Assembly (NCBI RefSeq): GCF_010727605.1
Contig: NZ_AP022568.1
Span: forward strand, 3,162,001 to 3,226,000
Direction: 5' to 3'
Source of the DNA: Mycobacterium simiae
GTDB lineage: Bacteria; Actinomycetota; Actinomycetes; Mycobacteriales; Mycobacteriaceae
Length of the DNA: 64,000 nucleotides
Shown here in pieces: positions 1 to 8,183 of the stretch; within the stretch, counting starts at the first letter, position 1; each line of letters starts with the position of its first letter. The position numbers were made by a program, and so were the translations under genes. The notes below the pieces were generated by a model that did no database searches, had not been told where the DNA came from, and was given only the letters and a program-made list of their open reading frames with translations.

Positions 1-677
1 CGAACCGGGTGATCACCGATTCCATCGGCTCTTCGGAAACAGGGTTTGGAGGTACCAGCGTCGTCGCCAAGGACGCCCCGCACAGCGGCGGTCCGCGCGT
101 GACAATCGATCACCGCACGGTCGTCCTCGACGAGGACGGCAACGAGGTCAAGCCGGGCTCTGGAGTTCGCGGCTTCATCGCCAAGAAGGGCAACATTCCC
201 GTCGGCTATTACAAGGACGAGAAGAAGACCGCCGAGACGTTCAAGACCATCAACGGCGTCCGCTACGCCATCCCCGGCGATTTCGCCACCGTCGAAGAGG
301 ACGGCACCGTCACGATGTTGGGCCGCGGTTCGGTGTCGATCAACAGTGGTGGCGAGAAGATCTACCCCGAAGAGGTCGAGGCCGCCCTCAAAGGCCACCC
401 AGATGTCTTCGACGCGTTGGTGGTCGGGGTGCCCGACCCGCGTTACGGCCAGCATGTCGCGGCGGTGGTGCAGGCCCGACCCGGAACCCGGCCGACGCTG
501 GCCGAGCTCGACGCCTTTGTGCGCTCTGAGATCGCGGGATACAAAGTGCCACGCAGCCTTTGGTTGGTCGACGAGGTCAAGCGCTCACCGGCCGGGAAGC
601 CGGATTACCGCTGGGCCAAGGAGCAGACCGAGGCTCGGCCCGCCGACGACGTGCACGCCGCGCACGTGACCGCTTGA
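1..677 (+). CDS. fadD19: Steroid acyl-CoA synthetase FadD19, 3' part
   Basis: This is the C-terminal part of an ANL-family acyl-CoA ligase whose 5' end lies outside the window; the frame is open from base 3. It includes the SSETGFGG motif, the hinge DFATVEEDGTVTMLGRGSVS and the C-terminal lysine segment SPAGKPDYRWAK. The sequence fits FadD19 (Mtb Rv3515c), which activates C8 sterol side chains to CoA thioesters at the start of side-chain beta-oxidation. The context agrees: fadD17, fadE26/27, hsd4B and mce4 follow within 20 kb. The stop TGA overlaps the likely TTG start of the next gene. Family call is secure; the symbol rests on recognition and synteny. Confidence 0.85.
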   Translation, partial: NRVITDSIGSSETGFGGTSVVAKDAPHSGGPRVTIDHRTVVLDEDGNEVKPGSGVRGFIAKKGNIPVGYYKDEKKTAETFKTINGVRYAIPGDFATVEEDGTVTMLGRGSVSINSGGEKIYPEEVEAALKGHPDVFDALVVGVPDPRYGQHVAAVVQARPGTRPTLAELDAFVRSEIAGYKVPRSLWLVDEVKRSPAGKPDYRWAKEQTEARPADDVHAAHVTA

Positions 678-1441
678 GCGACTTCGCCAAACAGAATCCG
701 AACGCGCCCCCCGGCTACTTTGCGTGGGAGGCCGCGGGCCTGCGCTGGTTATCCGCTGTCCCCGGGGGCGTGCCGTGCGCGCGGGTGGTATCGGTCGACG
801 CATCCAGCCTTGTCTTGCGCCGACTCGCGTCGGTGAGCCCGACCTCCGCGTCGGCCCGCGTGTTCGGCCGTCGATTGGCTGTCACGCACGACGCGGGTGC
901 GCCCGCCTTCGGCGCCGGTCCCGACGGCTGGACCGGCCCGGGCTTTTTCGGCCCGCTGGCGCACCCATTGCCGATGTCGCTGCGACCGCATCCACGCTGG
1001 GGCGAGTTCTACGCCGACGAGCGACTGGCTCCCATGGCCGAGCGTGCCGCGCCACGGCTCGACGCCTCGACCCGCACCCTCATCGACACCGTCATGCAGC
1101 GCTGCCGGGCGGGCGACTTCGACGACGATGACGGGCCGGCGCGGCTGCATGGCGACCTCTGGAGCGGCAACGTGATGTGGACGCGGGACGGCGTGGTGCT
1201 GATTGACCCGGCCGCACACGCCGGGCACCGGGAATCCGACCTCGCGATGCTCGCCCTGTTCGGCTGCCCGCACTACGAGCTCGTCGTCGCCGGCTACCAG
1301 GAGGTACGACCGCTGCAGCCGGGCTGGCGTCAGCGCATCGGACTGCATCAGCTCTACCCGTTGCTGGCCCATGTCGTGCTGTTCGGCGGCGGTTATGTGC
1401 AACGGGTGTGGTCCTGTGCCCGGGCCGTCCTGGCCGGCTGA
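674..1441 (+). CDS. Fructosamine kinase-family protein
   Basis: A 255-residue protein of the fructosamine kinase/APH-like fold. The catalytic loop HGDLWSGNVMW and the metal-binding segment DPAAHAGHRESDLAML are intact, and the C-terminal helices around HQLYPLLAHVVLFGGGY are typical. Family members phosphorylate protein- or sugar-bound ketoamines for deglycation, although bacterial substrates are often unknown. I chose TTG at 674 because it overlaps the fadD19 stop as TTGA and begins right before the conserved N-terminus (LSDFAKQNP); no better start follows. In Mtb the space between fadD19 and the Rv3510c gene instead holds PE_PGRS genes and fadD18, so this neighbour differs from the Mtb layout. 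Confidence 0.8.
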   Translation: MSDFAKQNPNAPPGYFAWEAAGLRWLSAVPGGVPCARVVSVDASSLVLRRLASVSPTSASARVFGRRLAVTHDAGAPAFGAGPDGWTGPGFFGPLAHPLPMSLRPHPRWGEFYADERLAPMAERAAPRLDASTRTLIDTVMQRCRAGDFDDDDGPARLHGDLWSGNVMWTRDGVVLIDPAAHAGHRESDLAMLALFGCPHYELVVAGYQEVRPLQPGWRQRIGLHQLYPLLAHVVLFGGGYVQRVWSCARAVLAG

Positions 1442-1465
1442 ACCTCGCGACTACTGTTGAGCGCG

Positions 1466-2290
1466 ATGACCATCGATGTGTGGATGCAGCATCCGACGGC
1501 GCGGTTCCTGCGCAGCGAGATGCTGGCGTCCCTGCGGCGGTGGACGGGCGGGTCGATGCCGGACGGCGACGTTGCGATCGAGGCGACGCTGGCGTCGATG
1601 GACGCCGCCGGCGTGCAGTGGGGTCTGCTCAGCGCGTGGTACGGCCCCAACGGCCAAGACCTGATCTCCAACGACGAGGTCGCGGAGTGGATTCGGTTGC
1701 ATCCGAACCGTTTTGCCGGTTTGGCGACGGTCGACCTGGATCGTCCGATGGAAGCGGTCCGCGAGTTGAGGCGACGAATCAGTGCGGGATTCGTCGGGCT
1801 GCGAGTGGTGCCGTGGCTGTGGAATGCCCCGCCCACCGATCGCCGCTACTACCCACTGTTCGCCGAGTGCGTCGATGCGGGCGTGCCGTTCTGCACTCAG
1901 GTCGGTCACACGGGCCCGCTGCGGCCGTCGGACACCGGCCGCCCGATTCCCTACGTTGACCAGGTCGCGCTCGACTTTCCCGAATTGGTGATCGTGTGCG
2001 GACACGTCGGCTACCCCTGGACCGAGGAGATGGTGGCCGTCGCGCGTAAGCACCACAATGTGTACATCGATACGTCCGCCTATACCGTGCGGCGGCTGCC
2101 GGAAGAACTGATTAGATTCATGAAAACCGGTACCGGACAACGCAAAGTCCTATTCGGCACCAACTACCCGATGATCGGTCACGAGCATGCTTTGGTCGGG
2201 CTGGACGACCTGGGACTCGACGAGGTGGCTCGTCACGACTTTCTGCACGGCAACGCCGAACGCGTATTCAGACTGGAGGCGAACAGGTGA
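1466..2290 (+). CDS. Amidohydrolase-2 family protein (Rv3510c-like)
   Basis: A 274-residue TIM-barrel amidohydrolase of the ACMSD/decarboxylase-like group. It starts MTIDVWMQHP and has conserved histidines in TQVGHTGP and CGHVGYPW. The usual first-strand HxH pair is reduced to one His, and the C-terminal metal Asp of GTDYP is Asn (FGTNYPM), so the metal site is atypical. ATG 1466 is preferred over TTG 1457. The stop overlaps the ilvX GTG by 4 nt, indicating coupling. It matches Mtb Rv3510c, which precedes Rv3509c in the same way. The substrate is unknown; a role in steroid or branched-acyl metabolism is only inferred from the neighbours. Confidence 0.8.
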   Translation: MTIDVWMQHPTARFLRSEMLASLRRWTGGSMPDGDVAIEATLASMDAAGVQWGLLSAWYGPNGQDLISNDEVAEWIRLHPNRFAGLATVDLDRPMEAVRELRRRISAGFVGLRVVPWLWNAPPTDRRYYPLFAECVDAGVPFCTQVGHTGPLRPSDTGRPIPYVDQVALDFPELVIVCGHVGYPWTEEMVAVARKHHNVYIDTSAYTVRRLPEELIRFMKTGTGQRKVLFGTNYPMIGHEHALVGLDDLGLDEVARHDFLHGNAERVFRLEANR

Positions 2291-3834
2291 ACGGTGCGCA
2301 GGCTTTGATCAAGACGCTGGTGGACGCCGGCGTCGACGTATGCTTTGCCAACCCCGGTACTTCGGAGATGCACTTCGTGGCCGCGCTGGACGCCGTACCC
2401 CAGATGCGGGGTGTGCTCGCCCTTTTCGAGGGCGTCGCGACGGGTGCGGCCGACGGGTATGCGCGCATCGCGGACCGTCCGGCCGCCGTGCTGCTGCATC
2501 TGGGGCCTGGACTGGGCAACGGCCTGGCGAATCTGCACAATGCCCGGCGAGCCCGGGTACCGATGGTGGTGGTCGTCGGCGACCACGCCACGTACCACAA
2601 AAAGTATGACGCCCCACTGGAATCCGACATCGACGCGGTTGCCGGCACCGTCTCGGGATGGGTGCGCCGCTCGGGTGCCGCCACCGACGTCGCACTCGAT
2701 GCCGCCGAGGCGATCGCCGCGTGCCGCGCCGGGTCGCAGATCGCCACCTTGATCCTGCCTGCCGATGCATCCTGGTCGGACGGAGCCCAGCCCGCGCCGG
2801 CTCCCGCCGCACGCCCGGCGGCGGCCCCGTTGTTGCGACCCGAGGTCGCCGAGGTGCTGAAGTCGGGGGAGCCGACGGTGATCATGGTGGGCGGCGATGC
2901 GACCCGGGCCCGCGGTCTGGCCGCGGCAGCCCGGATCTGTGAGGCGACCGGGGCGCGCTTGCTGTGCGAGACGTTTCCCACCCGGCTGGAGCGTGGTGCC
3001 GGTGTCCCGGCCGTGGATCGGTTGGCCTACTTCGCGGAAGCGGCGGCCGCCCAGCTGGACGGCGCCAAGCATCTCGTCCTGGCTGGCGCGAAATCGCCGG
3101 TGTCGTTTTTCGCCTACCCCAACATGGCCAGCGACCTGGTTCCGGCGGGCTGCGGGGTGCACGTGCTCGCCGAGTACGACGGCGCGGCCGACGCATTGGA
3201 GGCTTTGGCCGAGGAGCTCGCACCCGGCACCATGGCACCGGTGGCCGCCGCGTCGCGCCCGCAATTGCCGACTGGCGCGCTGACCTCCGCGTCGGCGGCT
3301 GGCGTGATAGGGGCGCTGATGCCCGAACGGGCGATCGTCGTCGACGAGTCGAACACCTCCGGGTTGCTGCTGGCACAGGCCACCGCCGGAGCACCCGCGC
3401 ATGATTGGCTGACCCTGACCGGCGGGGCCATCGGCTATGGCATTCCCGCCGCGGTGGGTGCGGCGGTGGCTGCTCCGGACCGCCCGGTGCTCTGCCTGGA
3501 ATCCGACGGCTCGGCGATGTACACGATTTCCGGATTGTGGACCCAGGCGCGGGAGAACCTCGACGTGACGACGGTGGTTTACGACAACAGCGCTTACGAC
3601 ATCCTGCGCATCGAGTTGCAACGCGTAGGCGCCGGATCGGCGCCCGGGCCGGAGGCACTCGATCTGCTCGATTTGTCCCGGCCAACAATGGATTTCGTCA
3701 AAATCGCCGAGGGTATGGGGGTGCCGGCGCGTCGGGCGACCACGGCCGAGGAATTCGCCGATGCGCTGCGCGCCGCCTTAGCCGAGCCCGGGCCGCACCT
3801 CATCGATGCGGTGGTGCCCTCGATCACCGGCTAG
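2287..3834 (+). CDS. ilvX: Thiamine-diphosphate enzyme, acetohydroxyacid synthase-like IlvX
   Basis: A 515-residue ThDP enzyme with the three-domain order PYR, central and PP. The catalytic Glu is in LFEGVATGAADGYARI near residue 50. The ThDP/Mg motif is ESDGSAMYTISGLWTQ followed by VVYDNSAYDILR, a variant of the GDG-N30-N signature. Length and sequence fit Mtb Rv3509c, annotated as IlvX (acetohydroxyacid synthase-like). Whether it makes acetolactate is uncertain, since many relatives are benzoylformate decarboxylase- or oxalyl-CoA-type enzymes. The GTG start at 2287 overlaps the upstream amidohydrolase stop by 4 nt. The gene converges on the esterase-like gene, the two stop codons overlapping by 4 nt. 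Confidence 0.85.
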   Translation: MNGAQALIKTLVDAGVDVCFANPGTSEMHFVAALDAVPQMRGVLALFEGVATGAADGYARIADRPAAVLLHLGPGLGNGLANLHNARRARVPMVVVVGDHATYHKKYDAPLESDIDAVAGTVSGWVRRSGAATDVALDAAEAIAACRAGSQIATLILPADASWSDGAQPAPAPAARPAAAPLLRPEVAEVLKSGEPTVIMVGGDATRARGLAAAARICEATGARLLCETFPTRLERGAGVPAVDRLAYFAEAAAAQLDGAKHLVLAGAKSPVSFFAYPNMASDLVPAGCGVHVLAEYDGAADALEALAEELAPGTMAPVAAASRPQLPTGALTSASAAGVIGALMPERAIVVDESNTSGLLLAQATAGAPAHDWLTLTGGAIGYGIPAAVGAAVAAPDRPVLCLESDGSAMYTISGLWTQARENLDVTTVVYDNSAYDILRIELQRVGAGSAPGPEALDLLDLSRPTMDFVKIAEGMGVPARRATTAEEFADALRAALAEPGPHLIDAVVPSITG

Positions 3835-4595
3835 ACGGCGGTGGGATTAGAAGGTCTGCGGCGACTTTTCGCGACGAGCATCCTTTCCTCAGGCAAATCT
3901 GCTATGCACCGCAACAGGTTTGCCAGTACCGCCGGCCTGGAGAGGAATGGTGTGTGACCGCCGGCGAGTTCGACGATGTCGGCGGCGAACCGCTCGCGAG
4001 CGACCCGCCTGGACCACTCCGGTCGGACCATCCGATCGTCGGCGCAAATGACGGAAGTGTATCTCGTCGAAGGGAATTCGGTGAGCGATAACTTCACTTC
4101 GGTGGGCCCAGGGGATTGCGGCCGGAGCCGGTCGATCGCACGTTTGGCCGTGACGTCATCGACGTCGGCGAACAGCAGCTGTCGAGCGAGGCTGTGGTCG
4201 GCCCACGTCTGCGCTCCCTGCCCGTCCAACGCCCCGAGCGCTGCCATCCAGGCGAAGTCGGTCATGTCGGTTTCGGTCGCGAATTGTTCCTGCAGGCTCT
4301 GGCCGAGGGCAGGCGGGATGGCACACAGATAGACCACGTGCCGAACCGGCCGCCGCGCCGCGACCAGCGCCGCCGTCGTAGCGTTCATGGAGTGCCCGAC
4401 CACCACCACGTCGTCATTGCAGCCGTCGAGTGCGGCGCACACTACCTCGGCATATGTGTCGAATGTCGCCGATCCGTCAGCGGCGGGCAGATCCATTGCC
4501 ACCGACCGGTGTCCGCCGCTTTCGAGCAGTGGTGTCAACAGTTCCCAACACCAGGCGCCGTACCAGCCACCGTGTATCAACGCGAATGTCGTCAT
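3831..4595 (-). CDS. Alpha/beta hydrolase (esterase-like)
   Basis: A 254-residue single-domain alpha/beta hydrolase. The oxyanion HGGWYGAW motif is at the N-terminus, the nucleophile elbow is GHSMN (Ser near residue 68), and the catalytic His is in AGGHTPFLS near residue 218. The family (EstA/MenH/salicylate-esterase-like) hydrolyses small esters. It lacks a signal peptide, so it is probably cytoplasmic. It is transcribed towards ilvX and away from the lactamase-fold gene; about 200 bp of less GC-rich sequence upstream (4596-4792) probably holds its promoter. The substrate is unknown. Confidence 0.8.
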   Translation of the reverse strand: MTTFALIHGGWYGAWCWELLTPLLESGGHRSVAMDLPAADGSATFDTYAEVVCAALDGCNDDVVVVGHSMNATTAALVAARRPVRHVVYLCAIPPALGQSLQEQFATETDMTDFAWMAALGALDGQGAQTWADHSLARQLLFADVDDVTAKRAIDRLRPQSPGPTEVKLSLTEFPSTRYTSVICADDRMVRPEWSRRVARERFAADIVELAGGHTPFLSRPAVLANLLRCIADLPEERMLVAKSRRRPSNPTAV

Positions 4596-4792
4596 CGCGG
4601 TCTCCTGCCTGCCGGTTGCCTGGAAAGCTAAGCGGCACAGCTGATTTTACGCTTTCGTCAGATTGTAGGAATGCTCCGCGAAATTGGCATCGCGCGTTGT
4701 CGAAAATGCTGTCGGGGTAACTGGGCAGTGCCGAGAATCGATCCGGTCAGCCGGCTCGGTCGCTGTTCGTTGAATGAACTCATCGACGTCGA

Positions 4793-5506
4793 TCAGTAGC
4801 GAGCCAGCACGGGAAGGCGGCTGATCAGCCAGTCCACCGTCGTGTTGATGACCTCGACGCCGGTCTCGAAACTGTGGTCGCTCACCTCGGCGGCCAACGC
4901 CACACCCCACTGCCCCGACGGAGTGGGCAGAATGCCGAATTGCCGGACCAGGTAATCACCGTTCGTCCCCGGTCCCCAACCGCCTTTGGCCGCAAAGCCG
5001 TTGGCGGCCAGCCCCCATCGATGATCGGGGATGAGGTCACCCATGATCTCGATTACCTCGGTCGCACCGGGAATCGATGGCAGCTCCGCGGCGAACCGGG
5101 CTTGTCGCTGCAACGTCCACTGCGTCTGGCCAAACGCGGTGAAACCACGGCGCAGCCGGCGTGATTCGACCACGGTGGCGGTGTCACCCCCTTCGGCGAC
5201 GACTCCCTGTACCTTGCGTGCCGCGTCCACCGGCTCGCCCAGCAGCGACCACAGCTGTTCTGATGCGCGATTGTCGGATTCGGCGATGGCCTTGACCGCA
5301 AGGTCACGAGCATTGAGCCAGTCGCTGCGCAGCGCCGCGATCGCCAGCGGAACTTTGATTGTCGACCAAGCGACGCCAGACCACCATCTACCCAGTGAAT
5401 ATGTCCGGTCCGGTCGGGCAACCGCGACGCCAATGTTGGCCGGTACCCCCTCGGCAAGCTGGTCAAAGCTAGCTTCGAGCGCCAGCTCCAAAGGTCTGGA
5501 CGTCAT
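4793..5506 (-). CDS. Beta-lactamase/PBP-fold serine hydrolase
   Basis: A 237-residue class A beta-lactamase-fold protein. The three active-site motifs are present in order: SxxK as STIK in WSTIKVPLAI, SDN in ESDNRASEQLW, and KGG in FAAKGGWGPG in place of KTG. I see no omega-loop ExxLN Glu, so efficient beta-lactam hydrolysis is doubtful. I see no clear signal peptide or lipobox from ATG 5506 (MTSRPLELAL), which is odd for this fold. ATG 5506 lies 4 nt after the fadD17 stop, so the gene is probably the last of the fadE26-fadE27-fadD17 operon. An upstream ATG at 5539 would overlap fadD17. Confidence 0.75.
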   Translation of the reverse strand: MTSRPLELALEASFDQLAEGVPANIGVAVARPDRTYSLGRWWSGVAWSTIKVPLAIAALRSDWLNARDLAVKAIAESDNRASEQLWSLLGEPVDAARKVQGVVAEGGDTATVVESRRLRRGFTAFGQTQWTLQRQARFAAELPSIPGATEVIEIMGDLIPDHRWGLAANGFAAKGGWGPGTNGDYLVRQFGILPTPSGQWGVALAAEVSDHSFETGVEVINTTVDWLISRLPVLARY

Positions 5507-5510
5507 GGGG

Positions 5511-7052
5511 CTATCGAGGTATAGGCCATACCCGATCATCGCAGTCGAGGCCTTCGGCCGCCAACTGGCGCTTGAGCACCTTGAACGTCACCGTCCGGGG
5601 CAGCTCCGAACTGATCCGGACGTATGACGGCCACTGTTTGGGCCCCAGGTCGGGTTGCGCGGCTAGGAAGGTTCTAAACCGTTCGGCATCGAACTCGGCG
5701 CCGGGCGTCAGCACCAGCGCGGCCATCACCTGGTCACCGACCACGGGGTCGGGGATCGCATAGACGGCGGCCTCGGCTGCGTCAGGGTAACGCAGCAACA
5801 CTCGCTCGATTGGTGCGGCACCCAAATTCTCACCGTCGACCCTCATCCAATCACCAAGCCGCCCAGCAAAGTACGCATATCCGTCTTCATCGCGATAGGC
5901 AAGGTCGCCGCTGTGATAGACGCCGCCCGCCATGCGTTCGGCTTCGGCCGCGGGGTCGTTGTAGTAGCCCTCGAATCGGCCCGGCCCGGCTGTGTTCACC
6001 AGTTCGCCGACGACGCCCACCGGGCAGGGCTTACCGGTGTCTGGGTCGACGATCTCGAGCCCCTCGGTCAGCGGCCCCAATGCGCCGGGCGGCGTGTCGG
6101 GAGTGCGTGCGATAGCGACCCCACCCTCGGTCGAGCCGAACCCATCTTGCACGACGCAGCCGAATCGGCGGCCGAACCGCTCGATGTCCGCGGGGACTCC
6201 CTCGTTGCCGTACACCGCCCGCAACGGGTTATTCGCGTCGTCGGGTTGCTCCGGTGTGGCCAGCACGTACGACAGCGGCTTGCCCACATAGTTGGCGTAG
6301 GTGGCACCGTAGCGGCGGACGTCGACCAAGAAGTTCGACGCGGAAAACTTGCGCCGCAATGCCATTGAACCCCGGCATGCTGCGGCCACCGCCCACCCCA
6401 CCAGCACCGCGTTGGAGTGGAACAACGGCATCGACACATAACAGATGTCGTCAACACCGAGGTCGAAGCGTTGGGCCATCGTCAATCCGGCGATCGCGAC
6501 CTTGCCGTGGCTGCACTTGACCGCCTTGGGCTCACCGCTGGTGCCCGAGGTGAAGATCAGCATGAAAAGGTCTTCGGCCGAGGCGGTCTGGAAATGTGGC
6601 TCGGCGTCGCGATGGGCCTCGACCTCGCCGGCCCACGCCGGCGAGTCGACATTCACATGCGGGATGTCGCCAAGCGGGGCAGCCGATTTGGCGTCAGCCA
6701 GCACCAGCTGACAATCGGCCTTGGCGATGTCCTTGGCCAGCGCCTCGCCGCGGCGCACCGGGTTGAGACCGACCGGCACGACGCCCGACATTCCGGCCGC
6801 CACCAACATCGCCGAAAACAGCGGAGTGTTCTCCAGCAGCACGCCGACATGCGGCGGTCGGCCCGGGTCGAGCCGTTCGCGCAGCGTCGCCGCGATCGCG
6901 GCCCCATGGTGCAGATGGTCGCGCCAGCTGGTGAACGAATCCTCGAAAAAGACGCCCCGGTCATCAATTTCAGCCAGCGGCGCCAACAGTTTGGTGACCG
7001 TGGGATCCGACGGGATCGCCGGGGTGAAAACGCCCGCTTGCCCGGACCGCAT
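5511..7052 (-). CDS. fadD17: Steroid side-chain acyl-CoA synthetase FadD17
   Basis: A 513-residue ANL ligase. The AMP-binding P-loop is IFTSGTSGEPKAVKCSH, the adenylate motif DGFGSTEGG, the hinge GDLAYRDEDGYAYFAGRLGD, and the catalytic Lys lies near the C-terminus in TVTFKVLKRQL. It closely matches Mtb Rv3506 (FadD17), an ACS active in steroid side-chain catabolism. ATG 7052 is the first good start after the fadE27 stop; the N-terminus is about 10 residues longer than I recall for Mtb. It lies 13 nt downstream of fadE27 in a fadE26-fadE27-fadD17 operon, expected to be under KstR control from the divergent region near 9.4 kb. Confidence 0.9.
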   Translation of the reverse strand: MRSGQAGVFTPAIPSDPTVTKLLAPLAEIDDRGVFFEDSFTSWRDHLHHGAAIAATLRERLDPGRPPHVGVLLENTPLFSAMLVAAGMSGVVPVGLNPVRRGEALAKDIAKADCQLVLADAKSAAPLGDIPHVNVDSPAWAGEVEAHRDAEPHFQTASAEDLFMLIFTSGTSGEPKAVKCSHGKVAIAGLTMAQRFDLGVDDICYVSMPLFHSNAVLVGWAVAAACRGSMALRRKFSASNFLVDVRRYGATYANYVGKPLSYVLATPEQPDDANNPLRAVYGNEGVPADIERFGRRFGCVVQDGFGSTEGGVAIARTPDTPPGALGPLTEGLEIVDPDTGKPCPVGVVGELVNTAGPGRFEGYYNDPAAEAERMAGGVYHSGDLAYRDEDGYAYFAGRLGDWMRVDGENLGAAPIERVLLRYPDAAEAAVYAIPDPVVGDQVMAALVLTPGAEFDAERFRTFLAAQPDLGPKQWPSYVRISSELPRTVTFKVLKRQLAAEGLDCDDRVWPIPR

Positions 7053-7065
7053 CGTCGCCGGGTAG

Positions 7066-8163
7066 CTAGGCCGGGGTTTCCGCCAGCTCGCGCCCGATCC
7101 GGCGCAGCTGACCGGTGGCACCGCCCAGCGCGAACTCGGTTTCCTTGGCTGCCAGGAAATAACGATGCGCCGGGTGATCGGTATCGACGCCCACGCCGCC
7201 GTGTACATGCACGATGGTGTGCGCGACCCGGTGCCCGGCCTCCGCCGCCCAGAACGCCGCGCTGGCCACGTCGAGCTCGGCGGGTATGTCCTCCGAAACC
7301 TTCCAGGCAGCCTGAGTGAGCGTCAGCCGCAAGCCCTTGACGTCGATGTAGCCGTCCGCCAGCCGCTGCGACACGGCTTGGAAACTGCCGATCGGGCGGT
7401 CGAATTGTTCACGCTCACGGGCGTATTCGGCCGTCATCCGCAACCCACGGTCGAGCACCCCGAGCTGATACGCGGTGCGGCCCAAGGTTCCCAGGGTGCT
7501 CAGCCACGCCGCGACCTCGCCCCCGCCGACCCGCCGCGCCTCATCCAGCACCACGCCGTCCAGCCCCAGGTGGGCGACGCTGCCCAGGCCGGTGGTGACC
7601 AACGGGGTCACGCGAACACCGGGGTCCTCGGCGGTGACCAGAAAAACCGCTGTGCCGGAATTGGTTTCGGCGGGAACAAGGAATGCGTCCGCGACGGTGC
7701 CGAAACTGATCTGGGTGCGGGTTCCGGTCAGCTGATAGCCTTCGCCGGAGCTGGTGGCCTGAACCGGCCCTTCGCCCATCTCACCGTCGAGCGCGACCGC
7801 CAAAATCTTCTCGCCCTTGACGGCCGGAACCCCCCACGCCTGCTGCAAGTCCTCGGAGCCAAACCGGGCCAGCACTCCGGCGCCCAGCATCACCGACTCC
7901 AGGTAGGGCACGGCGGCCAGTTGGCGGCCCAGGGCGACCAGGATCGCGATCTGCTCGAGCGCTCCGAAACCATCGCCGCCCAGCACCGACGCCGATGCGC
8001 TGGTGAGGATGTCGGCCTCGATCAGCTTCTGCCAGAGGTCGCGGTCGAACCGGTGCTCGAGCGAGTCCAGTTCCCGCTGGTGTTCCGGCGTGCACACCGA
8101 GTCCACGATCGTGTCGACCAGGCCGCCGAGGTCTTGGGCTGCTTCGGTTGTCGTGAAGTCCAT
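7066..8163 (-). CDS. fadE27: Acyl-CoA dehydrogenase subunit FadE27 (ChsE5)
   Basis: A 365-residue acyl-CoA dehydrogenase beginning MDFTTTEAAQDLGGLVDTIV, nearly identical there to Mtb Rv3504/3505-region FadE27. The conserved C-terminal segment HVHGGVGVDTDHPAHRYF is present. In Mtb FadE26-FadE27 form an alpha2beta2 flavoenzyme (ChsE4-ChsE5) that desaturates CoA esters of the cholesterol side chain. ATG 8163 has a good ribosome site (AAAGGGA); a much longer open frame upstream is a shadow of fadE26. It lies 20 nt after fadE26. The two subunits share one set of active sites, so separate activity is not expected. Confidence 0.92.
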   Translation of the reverse strand: MDFTTTEAAQDLGGLVDTIVDSVCTPEHQRELDSLEHRFDRDLWQKLIEADILTSASASVLGGDGFGALEQIAILVALGRQLAAVPYLESVMLGAGVLARFGSEDLQQAWGVPAVKGEKILAVALDGEMGEGPVQATSSGEGYQLTGTRTQISFGTVADAFLVPAETNSGTAVFLVTAEDPGVRVTPLVTTGLGSVAHLGLDGVVLDEARRVGGGEVAAWLSTLGTLGRTAYQLGVLDRGLRMTAEYAREREQFDRPIGSFQAVSQRLADGYIDVKGLRLTLTQAAWKVSEDIPAELDVASAAFWAAEAGHRVAHTIVHVHGGVGVDTDHPAHRYFLAAKETEFALGGATGQLRRIGRELAETPA

Positions 8164-8183
8164 CGATATCCCTTTCTCAGGGC

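Noticed and set aside
2233..3621. A 462-codon minus-strand frame opposite ilvX
   Set aside because: Low-complexity Gly/Arg/His sequence with no domain, the mirror of a high-GC coding gene.
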